A stretch of DNA of 64,000 bases from assembly GCA_951799425.1 (NCBI GenBank), contig OX637391.1, positions 18,772,551 through 18,836,550 on the forward strand, read 5' to 3'. Source of the DNA: Ilex aquifolium. Taxonomy: Eukaryota; Streptophyta; Magnoliopsida; Aquifoliales; Aquifoliaceae. The translations under genes were made by a program, and so were the position numbers. The notes below the pieces were generated by a model, which was not told the DNA's origin, did no database searches, and saw only the letters and a program-made list of their open reading frames with translations. Shown here piece by piece: positions 55,168-64,000 of this stretch (positions are counted from its first letter, which is position 1; each line of letters opens with the position of its first letter).

Positions 55168-56671
55168 TGCTGAGACTTAAACATTACATTATTTTATAAC
55201 TTAACATATTCATTCTAGATTTGATAGTGTACTAATTCACTTTATTTAGTATAGTTTGCGTGTTAAGCTTTAATTTCTATGTTGCAGGTATTTTAGGTGT
55301 AAATGTGAAGAATAAGCATTAATTTCAAGGCAAAAACAGATTTGGGATTAAGTTGCTCAAGAAATGATGAAGCCGAGTCCTTGGAGATCAATTTTGGAAG
55401 AATAATATAAGTTCTACCAGTAGTAGAACCATGTTCTACTGGTAGAAAAACTCACAGTACTTTGCACTTTTTCATCAAAGAAGTCCTATTGGTAGGAAAT
55501 GTTACAGTACTTTTGTCAGAGAAGTCCTACCGAATGTTCTACCGGTAGAAAAAGTCATAATACTTTCAGAAGTTTTTCAGACAGATGTTTGACTGGTAGG
55601 TTTTACTGTTCTACTGGTAGATCAGGCCAAAGAAGGAGTTTTTACCGGTAGTTAGAGTCTGTTCTACCGGTACGTTGGGGTAGATTTTCACGAGAAACTT
55701 AACTAAAGATCAGATCTTGCCAAATCTTTCGGGGATTCTCAACCAATAGGAAAAGTAAATAATTTTGGGGAAGATATTTACCAAAAATCTGAAGATTCCC
55801 CTTCCATAGAAGACCTTTTGGGGAAGACGGAGAGAACGTTTTGAAGTTTTTGGAGTTTTCCTCTGTTTTATTGTTTAGAAAATGTTAGGGTTTTCTTGAG
55901 AGTTCTAGTTACTGTTTTTTACTTCAAAGTTTTGTTCTAGCAATCTTACATTCAGTTGTCTTTAATTTTTGATTTTGTTATTTAAATTCAGTTTCTCAAT
56001 ACAAGCAATTACTTTCAAGTCAATTTCTATTTAGATGAATTCAATTATGCCTTCTTTAATTTCCTATTTTATTTACATTACCATGAGTGAGTAGTTTTTC
56101 TCTGGATAATCTGAAGAAGGATTCCCAACCTTTGAATTCGGGTTACACTGTGAACTACAGTTTTAACATTTTATGTGATTGTTTTATTAAAGTTGTGTTT
56201 TCGAAAATCTATTTGGTTGCATAATTTCCAATTACCCATATACAATTGATTTTGGTATAGGTAATTAGTGGTGTTTTCTGCAACCAATAGAGTACTGATT
56301 CTTTCATCATAAACTATCTCTCAATTACTACTTTTGATTCTTTTCCAAGTATTTAGTTGAAAATCATCTGTCTATACTAGTTTGAATACAAAAGCAGATG
56401 AGTTATAGATTTAGGGTAGAAATTCTTGTTCATAGGTGGGATGAATTTTGAAGATTATATAGTTTTTTAATTATTGAATATCATTTTTATTAGTGATTAA
56501 TCTCAAAATTTTCAACTCCAAAGAAATTTTTCTTCTTTTTTTTTTCATCACCTTATATTCCAAATCTTTCCTGAGGAGACGACCTTGAAATTTTTGTTTG
56601 AGTTAATACACAATACTATTCTCTTACGTTTGGGAGCTTTCGTGAAAATACAATCCTTTGGAGGGCAAGCA
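55168..56671 (+). mobile_element. Solo LTR (1,504 bp), Athila-sized, family unknown
   Basis: Begins TGCTGAGACTTAAAC and ends GGAGGGCAAGCA, with a 5-bp direct repeat AGCTT on both sides (55163-55167 and 56672-56676). No coding region. It contains a tract of TTCTACCGGTAGAA palindromes (55411-55672). The Tat 3' region continues on both sides. Its length is that of Athila LTRs, but I see no further proof of family. Confidence 0.75.
55411..55672. repeat. TTCTACCGGTAGAA palindrome tract
   Basis: About nine perfect or imperfect copies of TTCTACCGGTAGAA, or the variants CTACTGGTAG and CTACCAGTAG, within 260 bp. Similar in kind, not in sequence, to the palindrome tracts in the chromovirus-type LTRs of this window. 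Confidence 0.85.
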
Positions 56672-56972
56672 AGCTTCACATGTTGATATCTCACCTGCCA
56701 TTTGTTTGGCTATTGTAGAAGAGGAGACCCCTTGTTCTACAACTTCCATTTGTTTCTTGTGTTTCTTCCTCTAGGATGAATCCTCCCCAATAGTAGGATT
56801 GACAAAAGGGTCTATTACAGTATGTCCCTTAGAGGTGAAAGAAAATCCAGAGGGATATGTTGCAGATGTTGTTGCTTGGAGTTCCTTGAGTAAGTACGAG
56901 GGCGTAAAGGACATGTCATTGGGCTTTCAGTTGACAAAAATTAACCTAGATATATAACCATTTGAGTGGTCA

Positions 56973-58522
56973 TTAAATATCAAAGCTGCGATTTTTTGTC
57001 ACTAATTGACAAAGAGGGGGAGAGACAGATGGTTCTCCATGATGGTGTTCAAAGTGAAAAACTTTTAACGCTTTGTTGTAAGTTGAAGAAATAAGCTGAG
57101 CAATGTAAGGATCTCTCAGCCTAACCCTTGTGTTGGCATGCTCATCCACAAGAGGGTATATGAAAGGCATATGGATACTTTGGGTAAATCCAAATTGTTT
57201 GGCTATCTGGTCAGGGGAGTAGGACTTGAAGCCACAACGGGTGTATTTTGAATCATAGATCACGCCACCCATATGAAGATAGCGAGGTATAAGGATGTTT
57301 CCCTAGAAATTATGGAAAAAATGCCTTGCTCATCATAAAAATCAATGGAGCCATCAAGAAATGTTCTAAGACAACAAGAGGAGTAAAGGCATTCAGAGAA
57401 AGGCAAGAAGAGAAGGGGATATCTGGTAAACTCCAGATCATGAAATGCCTTAAAATAAAAATTGAAGTCTTTGTCCAGAGATGAAGAGACTAACACAAGA
57501 AAGTAATGGGCATGGTTGAGAGGGTGAAACTTTGGAAAAGGAAGGTACTCGATGGCCCAAGTTTTGAGGAAGTGGGCCTATAGCCATGCTTGGAATAGCC
57601 AAAAAGGGCCGCCATAGAGATCATTGGCAATGTTGTAATATTCAATTGTTACCTTGAGGTAAGGGACACAAAGGGCGAAACGACAAAGCCAACAAAGAAG
57701 GAAAACAACATGTTCCTCGTAGGAAGGAGAGCTAGAGTTTGGCCCATAAAAAAAGGTGAGGTGATCGGAATAGCTGAAGTTGGTAGAAATGTCTATCAAA
57801 ATTCGGTCAGGTTTTAGATTTGCAGTCACTTCAATCCCAATCGACGAGAGCTTAGTTAGGTACATGACATCGAGGAGTGAAGGGGACATCATGCCAAGAG
57901 GAAGAGCATGGCATTGCAAGATTTTGACCAGAAGCAACTAGCTGCACCTATGAGCCAGTGATTCATGTATAATGGGCAAGTGTAGAACTTGATTTGCTCA
58001 TAAATCTTTTGTTCTTTCCACTGTTCAGAGAACTGTACTTCCATTCGTTCCACCCAATAAGACCATTGTTGGTTTGGGCTAACTCACGTTTTCAAGGGGG
58101 TGAGCCCTTGATCCAATGCTTCCATCGAAGTTGAGGATAATGAAGAGTTAGGAATTCTCCATGTGAAATGAGGTAATGCTCAGATAATGTTGGGGACATG
58201 TTAGACTTAAAGATAGGGCCTAGGGTGAAGTTGGAATCTGAATCTTCAGAGGGCATTAGAATTCGATCATCAACTAGGTCTCGAATGGCATATCGATGGT
58301 CAATAGAGAATCAAAGGACATGTGGTGACTTCGAAGGAGGGACAACAGTAATGACTTGAACTGCTTTCCGCTTAGACGACATTGAAGATCAAGGAAAGAT
58401 TTAGATTTGAAGATAAGCCAAGGATAAACTGCCACGGGTGAATCAAAAGAGAACATAATGGGTGATGTTTTGGGTAAATAAAAACAGTGACTGTGCCTTT
58501 TAAATAGTGATTTAGGGGTCAT
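56973..58522 (-). pseudogene. Antisense ORF region with plant mobile domain-like sequence
   Basis: Four open pieces on the minus strand, opposite to the Tat pol genes. The 57578-57937 piece has KILQCHALPLGMMSPSLLDV, SYEEHVVFLLCWLCRFALCV and EYYNIANDLYGGPFWLFQAW; the 56973-57272 piece has a QLISSTYNKALKVFHFEHHH region. This resembles the plant mobile domain (aminotransferase-like, PMD) found in plant host proteins and in mobile elements. Known PMD proteins of the MAIN/MAIL type act in the nucleus in silencing and genome stability; what the retroelement versions do is not known. Broken, no product expected. Confidence 0.6.
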
Positions 58523-58674
58523 TGACAGTTACTGATTTTTCACTTACCTGCTTGAATGAAATGAATCAACCGTTCAAAATTATCTTAAATAAATACTAAA
58601 AGAAGAACAACGAATGTGGCTATTCATTTACTTGGGTTAATTAGGAGATAAACCCAAATTAAATGAGGGGGCAT

Positions 58675-59350
58675 TGTTTGGACTTATAATATAAAATTAT
58701 AAGAATTTTCAATGCATGGGTAGTTTGCAAGTCTGAAGACAATAAAGGGTTGCCACGTGTCAGAATCTGAAGAAGAAGCGGGAAATGATCAGTCATGACC
58801 TTGTTTAAAAGAAGAGAATAATTGTCTGAGTTACAGAACAATTAACTGTTGATGGAAAGAGAAATTGTCAAAGGAAGTGGTTATAAAAGGTGGACAAGAA
58901 GGAAGTGAAAGAACAACTCAAACCCCCTGCAAGACCCACCATCACGTGTCAGAATCTGAAGAAGAAGCGGGAAATGATCAGTCATGACCTTGTTTAAAAG
59001 AAGAGAATAATTGTCTGAGTTACAGAACAATTAACTGTTGATGGAAAGAGAAACTGTCAAAGGAAGTGGTTATAAAAGGTGGACAAGAAGGAAGTGAAAG
59101 AACAACTCAAACCCCCTGCAAGACCCACGATCAGGGCATTTAGGAGTAGTGTTAAAGTTAGTTTTAGGGAGTAGTTAGTGCTATAATCAAAGGTTGTTAA
59201 TTCAGTCTCATTATAACTAAAACCAATTCAATTGGATTAATAAAGGAATTTACTTTTATTAATTCGTCATTCTGTGTATTCATCGCTTTAAATTTCATCA
59301 AAGAAAATCCTGAAATAAGACAATTAAACTCATCCACAAGCAATCACCTG
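58675..59350 (+). repeat. Candidate 3' LTR of the Tat element
   Basis: A polypurine tract AAATGAGGGGGCA leads directly to TGTTTGGACTTATAATATAA. A TATAAAAGG box (58882-58890) lies in a suitable place. The right edge is approximate, since no second LTR is available for comparison. Confidence 0.6.
58754..59131. repeat. 189-bp tandem duplication inside the Tat LTR
   Basis: CACGTGTCAGAATCTGAAGA starts at 58754 and again at 58943; the copies are almost identical. Each copy carries TATAAAAGGTGGAC (58882 and 59071), so the presumed core promoter is doubled. Confidence 0.9.
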
Positions 59351-60928
59351 AGAAATGTCTGTCGATTGAAGATTTTGGAGCAACACTATGCCTTGAAGTA
59401 TGGTCTACTATTTTTTATGCCTATTAAATTTATAAAGTGTCTAAAAAGTTTAATTAACTTTGAAATTTTTTGTGTTTTTCTTAATCTACTATTATATTGA
59501 ACATAATTTTATAAAGATTATATCTGTTAGAATACTTATTACTATTTTTTTTTTTTTTCAATTATACCGCCAATCCAATTAGCTGACTCAATGGTTGAAC
59601 CAATGAACCATTACTCCAGTCTCTCTAACGGTTCGATATATAGTCTAGTTCTGATAACTATGGTTAAAATATCTACAATAATGATAAAAATATCTACAAT
59701 TAAAAGTGATAAATTTATATGTTATAAAATGACTCATAAAAATTATAAAAACACCTATTAATATAATAAAATTTATCAGTTCCAAACCAAAATTGTGTTT
59801 TCGGCGCCATAGTCAAGTCCGATATGTTTTTTGCGAACTCAGTCGGTGATACTTGGAAAAAACCACGTGCCGTACTACCATAGACACGTACCAAAATACT
59901 ACCAGAGGCGCCAATTATCGATATTGCCATTGATATATCGGAACTTCTCCCGATAAATTTCGTTTGCTTTGCTTAAGCCGATACTTTGCCTTTTTTGTGG
60001 CTATTTTCGCGATAACTATGAGAACAGAAGGCCTGTTATTTGGATCCGTTGGTGTCCAAAATCCAAGACAATGTTCGTTGGATAGCACTTTGGTTATTTT
60101 TTTAAGCTAAAATAAAATTTGATTATTATCTAGCAAAAGTGAGTTAGATTTGTGATATTGTTGTACATCTGACTGAATAAGTTCCCACATGAAAAAAAAA
60201 ATAAAAAATAACTAAAGACAAATGTTATATAAATGAAGCAAGTAAAAAAGTTTAAAAAAACATTTTACGTGATTCAATGCATGCCCACCCCCCAACCCCC
60301 GCCCAAAAAAAAAAAGGGGTTTTAGCCCTGAAAGGCCTAACCATATTCATTAGAGCTAGGTATGTTAATTTTTATATTTAAGACGAATATGAACTCGAAA
60401 ATAATACTAACAATTAATATGAATGAGAGAGAGGTGTTAGAATGTGCTTGGTGTTACTTAAAAAAAAAAAAAAAAAAATTATTTTTTGGACTTTTGACTT
60501 ATTATAAGTACTTTCATGAAAAAAATAATGTTTGGAACAACTTATTAAAAGTACTTTTAAAAAAGTAAAAATTATTTTACCACTTAAATATGCCAAAAAG
60601 TATAAATTAAAAAAATAAAAAGCTTTTACTTATCAAAATAGATTCTGGCCAACTACTTTTTATCACAAATTTTCTCCCGACTCTCTCAATGTTCTACTTT
60701 CATGGTTGTTATCAAGACCTTCTTCAACTTCACTGACCTCGACGACCATGCTGGAGAGTTAGGTGATCACCGGAGACATCATGACAGATCTCATTTCTCG
60801 CCCTTCTTCTAGAGCTATTGCAAATCTAAATAGTCTATTTCGAATAGGTATGAACTAGTCATGTTTTTTATTTTTCAGCTTCTATTTCGTTTGATTTGTC
60901 CGAGATTTGTGTATTTTGTGGAACATAT
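59351..60928. other. AT-rich intergenic DNA, no gene seen
   Basis: No family resemblance on either strand. Contains long A/T runs (about 59546-59559, 60302-60315 and 60461-60478). 59930-60020 has several CCGATA/CGATA words in a weak pattern. About 60430-60620 is A/T-rich with AAGTACTTT words that may belong to a decayed small transposon. Confidence 0.4.
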
Positions 60929-61164
60929 GTTGAGAGTGAGATCCTTCACAAGCATCAGTCACAAACAATTAGTTAGGAATTAGTTATGCTTAGCTATTAG
61001 TTTGTTAAGAAGTGGTTAGCTGGTATTTTAATTAGTTAGCTAGATTTTTGTTAAGTCGGTAAAGTGGTCTCTACAAATAGAAGATGATGTAAACAGATTC
61101 AGTATTGAATAAGAATAGAGATCATTCTCTTTCTCTCATCTCTCTCTTTCTCTCTCTCTTTGTG

Positions 61165-61207
<43 letters not shown>

Positions 61208-61222
61208 TTCATTCTTTCTTCA
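60929..61222 (+). repeat. 5' LTR of the second copia element
   Basis: About 294 bp, TGTTGAG...TTCTTCA; the right edge is set by the primer site ten bases later. Contains a long pyrimidine tract. No second LTR in the window, so the ends rest on motif alone. Confidence 0.65.
61132..61203. repeat. (TC)n-rich pyrimidine tract
   Basis: Seventy bases of TC repeats with short interruptions, including a pure run of about 20 bases before TGAGTTTC. It is inside the LTR, close to the primer site. Confidence 0.9.
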
Positions 61223-61231
61223 AGTTTAAAA

Positions 61232-61243
61232 TGGTATCAAAGC
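61232..61243 (+). promoter_or_regulatory. Primer binding site of the second copia element
   Basis: TGGTATCAAAGC, one base off the classic TGGTATCAGAGC used by plant copia elements for initiator tRNA-Met. Confidence 0.8.
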
Positions 61244-61281
61244 TTCTTTAAAGCTTATTTTGTTTCACATCCTTTGTACCA

Positions 61282-62160
61282 ATGGTGATTGATTCAACAA
61301 CATCCTTTGCTTCAAATTCAAGTTCAATAGAAGATCCTTCGAGCTTCTTCATTCACCATGGAGACAATCCAGGAGCTCTGCTAGTTTCTCAGCCACTGAT
61401 AGGAGAAAATTACAATTCATGGAGTAGATCTATGTTTATGGCATTGAGTGCCAAGAACAAAGTAGGTTTCATTGATGGAACAACTTCCAAGCCTACAGAT
61501 CTGACTAATCCGCTTCACAGTTCATGGATTTGGTGTAACAATGTGGTGATCTCATGGATTTTGAACATTCTTTCGAAGGAGATTGAGTGTTCTATATTTA
61601 AATTCAGCCAAGGAAATTTGGGATGAATTGGGAGAGAGGTTCTCACAGACAAATGGACCTAGAATCTTCCAGTTGTAGAAATATATTTCTTCTTTAGCTG
61701 AAGATCAACTTTCAGTTAGTTCGTATTATACTCGCCTCAAAGGACTTTGGTATGAGTTGATGAACTATTGCCTTTTACCTGTTTGTTCTTGTGGAGCTTT
61801 AAAGAAGCTTGTTGAAATTTAGGGATAAGACTGTGTCATTCAATTCTTGGTGGGATTGAATGATAACTATAATTAGATGCGTACTCAGATCCTTCTTCAA
61901 GATCCTCTTCCTAAAATCAATAAGGTGTTTTCCTTAATCCTTCAAGAAGAAAGGCAACAAGAGATTACCATTCTTGTTTCTCCTAGCATTGAATGTACTG
62001 CTCTCTTAAGCAAATCAAGCTCATCGTATTAACAAAAAAATGGTAAGACCTTCAATTCAAACAAATCTAGGCCAACTTGTACTCACTGTGGTATAACAGG
62101 TCACACTGTTGATAAATGTTACAAGTTACATGGATATCCACCTGGGTCCAAATTCACAAA
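61282..62160 (+). pseudogene. Copia gag
   Basis: An open stretch of 114 residues starts MVIDSTTSFASNSSSIEDPS; LLVSQPLIGENYNSWSRSMF and LSAKNKVGFIDGTTSKP are the conserved start of copia Gag (UBN2-type). A CCHC knuckle CTHCGITGHTVDKC lies near 62082. It is broken in the middle. Confidence 0.82.
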
Positions 62161-62368
62161 ATGAAAATGAAATAAAAATTCAAAAAATCAAGTTTCTAGC
62201 CAAGCTAGTGGAGAGTCTTCACCATCATGTAACAAAGTTGCTTCATCCTTACAACAATCAATCACTCAAGACCAGATTCAGCAATTGCTCAATCTCTAGA
62301 AGGTTCAGTCCAAAACTATAGAACAACCAGTAATAAATCAAATAGGTAGTTCTCGAAATGATTCATTA

Positions 62369-62917
62369 TTGAATTTCGCATGCAATGAAATTGTATCTCT
62401 CTTTATTATGTCCTCTCTACATTCATCAAATTCCTCTGTGTCAAATAGTAAGACTCCTTGGGTAATAGACACTGGTGCAACTGATCACATAGTGCGCTCA
62501 GTTGATTATCTCAGTTTTGTTGTTTCTGTGCCTAACACATTAATGAAATTACCAAATGGAAACACTATTTTAGTAAGTCAGATTGGAACAGTCAACCTCT
62601 CGAACACAATCATTATATATAATGTTCTATGTGTTCCATCTTTTACTTTTAACCTTCTCTTTACCAGCAAGCTTACTCACCAAATATCTTGCTGCTTCTT
62701 ATTTTTATTTAGACATTGTTTTATTCAGGACTTGTTAACATGGAAGACGATTGAGATGGGTGAAGAGAGAAGTTGCCTGTATTTCTTCTTATCTAAACCA
62801 ACTACAAAGTCTTCATCAATTGTTTCATCAATTCAGAATTCTCCTGAAGTTCTTAACAACCTATGGCACTATAGAATAGGACATTTATCTTTCCAAAGAT
62901 TACAATTGTTTTGCTAA
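62369..62917 (+). pseudogene. Copia protease and GAG-pre-integrase region
   Basis: 182-residue open stretch. WVIDTGATDHIV holds the aspartic protease active site (D-T-G) intact; LNNLWHYRIGHLSFQRL near the end is the GAG-pre-integrase signature (W-H-x-R-x-GH). Part of a broken polyprotein. Confidence 0.85.
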
Positions 62918-63833
62918 CATATAACTATAATTTCTGTTTATGATTATGATCATTGTAATATCTGTCATTATGCTAAATAGAATAGCATAACCTTTCTTAC
63001 TAGTCACACTATTTCAGTAATTCCTTTTGAATTGATACATTACGACATATGGGGTCCTTTTTCCACTCTTTCTTTGAATGGATCTTCATATTTTTTAACA
63101 ATTGTAGATGATTTTTAAAAATGCACTTGGGTGTATTTGATGAAATCGAAATCAATCAGACACAAGGCCCTTGATTGAATCCTTTTTTGGTCTAGCCAAA
63201 ACTCAGTTTAATAGAACCATTAAGACCATTAGATCTGATAATGGTTTTGAATTTGCTATTTATTCTTTCTTTGCTTCACAAGGTGTCATTTATCAACATA
63301 GTTGTGTTGATATTCCTCAACAAAATGAGATAGTAGAGATAAAACATCAACAACTTTTTAAAGTAGCTAGAGCTCTTAGGTTTCAGGCCAACCTCCCTCT
63401 TTCTTTTTGGGGTGATTGTGTTTTGACTGCAACATTTTTGATCAATCATATTCCTTCTCGTCGTCTTGCTGGGCAATCTCCTTATGAGCTTTTGTTTTCT
63501 AGAAAACCAAACTATTCTCACTTGAAAGTGTTTGGGTGTTTGTGCTATGCATCCATTCTTTCTCACAATAGGACCAAATTTGATTTCAGGGCTACACAAT
63601 GTGTGCTTATTGGTTATTCTACCACTGCCAAAGCCTATAAGCTGTATGAATTAAAGACACAATTTGTCTTTCTTTCTAGAGATGTTATTTTTCATGAACA
63701 TCTATTTCATTTTTCCAATATTCCTTCTCATTCATCTTCTTCTTCTGCAGACTCTATAGTTTTTTCTACACACATTCTTGATACTGCTTCTAATCCTCAT
63801 CTTCCATCTCCTAATTCTTTTTTCACACCTTAG
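62918..63833 (+). pseudogene. Copia integrase region
   Basis: FELIHYDIWGPF near 63027 is the first catalytic-core block. The 63171-63833 open stretch reads IKTIRSDNGFEFAIYSFFAS (second core aspartate), then LPLSFWGDCVLTATFLINHI, SPYELLFSRKPNYSHLKVFG and a tail rich in serine that leads towards the reverse transcriptase. Broken, yet most motifs are readable. Confidence 0.85.
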
Positions 63834-64000
63834 TCATCCTCCTCTTTTGAGGATATTGATATTCCAACCTCGTATCCTTCTAACACTACTGCTCTTATAC
63901 AATCCACTAGAACCAAAAAAACCCAAGGTTACTTACAAGACTATTACTGTTAGTACATTTATTCTCATCCATCCACTTCCCCTTTTGTGGTTTCAGTTCC
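63834..64000 (+). other. Linker before the copia reverse transcriptase, cut by the window edge
   Basis: Serine/proline-rich low-complexity sequence typical of the stretch between integrase and reverse transcriptase in copia elements. The reverse transcriptase itself is outside the window. Confidence 0.5.

Larger units (their letters stand above)
51850..59350 (+). mobile_element. Tat-lineage Ty3/gypsy fossil, 5' part missing
   Basis: Reverse transcriptase, RNase H, a second RNase H region and an integrase part lie in order on the plus strand, followed by a long 3' region with antisense ORF pieces and a 3' LTR candidate at 58675. Two RNase H regions plus an antisense extra ORF are typical of Tat elements. 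The 5' LTR, gag and protease are not in the window at the expected place. A 1.5-kb solo LTR (55168-56671) is inserted in the 3' region. Broken many times. Confidence 0.8.
60929..64000 (+). mobile_element. Ty1/copia element, 5' part (Retrofit/Ale-like), runs off the window
   Basis: LTR from TGTTGAGAGTGAGATCC (60929) to TTTCTTCA (about 61222), then TGGTATCAAAGC, a near match to the tRNA-Met primer site. Gag, protease, GAG-pre-integrase and integrase regions follow in copia order. The 3' part with reverse transcriptase and the second LTR lies beyond 64000. The copy is broken in several places but less decayed than the copia element at 34587. Confidence 0.85.

Noticed and set aside
59715-59930. 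71-residue minus-strand frame MAISIIGASGSILVRVYGST...
   Set aside because: Isolated, with no homology I recognise and no gene context; probably chance.
60362-60596. Overlapping plus and minus frames around an A run
   Set aside because: Poly-lysine/poly-phenylalanine translations of an A/T run; no gene.

Overview
The window is nuclear DNA of a flowering plant, probably a eudicot. It is AT-rich, carries plant Ty3/gypsy (chromovirus and Tat-like) and Ty1/copia lineages, hAT and other foldback DNA elements, a LINE scrap and a possible SINE. I recognise no host protein gene, tRNA, rRNA or CRISPR array. This is nested, transposon-built heterochromatin in which almost every element is a fossil.

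Layout. Positions 374-23536 are one old LTR element whose right LTR is split by a younger insertion at 4164-23478. That insertion is the most striking object here: a tandem array LTR-internal-LTR-internal-LTR-internal-LTR of a non-autonomous chromovirus, unit length 5,721 bp, with a single 5-bp target duplication (GCTTT) around the whole array. The internal regions keep an open gag with two zinc knuckles, a protease-like remnant and an integrase C-terminal/chromodomain-like tail; a repetitive AT-rich spacer stands where the pol core would be. Single-base markers show LTR2 and LTR3 to be recombinants of the outer LTRs, so the array grew by unequal crossing-over and not by repeated insertion.

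23537-34586 holds a 750-bp tandem duplication (23672-25171), a 2.7-kb solo LTR with perfect target duplication (27846-30549), a 1-kb near-palindromic foldback element (32284-33285) and a 308-bp MITE (33695-34002). 34587-46720 is a decayed copia element that was hit three times: a minus-strand solo LTR (39576-42344), a 746-bp hAT-type element with 8-bp target duplication (42531-43276), and a solo LTR inside its right LTR (44001-46466). Removing these leaves about 6.1 kb, a normal copia size.

46721-51846 contains a 30-base G run, degenerate repeats, a Reina-like gypsy fossil, a LINE scrap and a minus-strand hAT transposase pseudogene. 51850 to about 59350 is a Tat-lineage gypsy fossil with two RNase H regions, an integrase part, an antisense ORF region resembling the plant mobile domain, a 1.5-kb solo LTR inserted in its 3' region, and a 3' LTR with an internal 189-bp duplication. 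60929-64000 is the 5' half of a copia element that leaves the window.

Three themes cut across families. Four LTR families have possible leader introns of 1.0-1.5 kb inside the LTR. Four LTR families carry tracts of short perfect palindromes (GGTACC/ACCGGT, CCTTCCGGAAGG, TTCTACCGGTAGAA). Solo LTRs and the tandem array both record frequent homologous recombination between LTRs.
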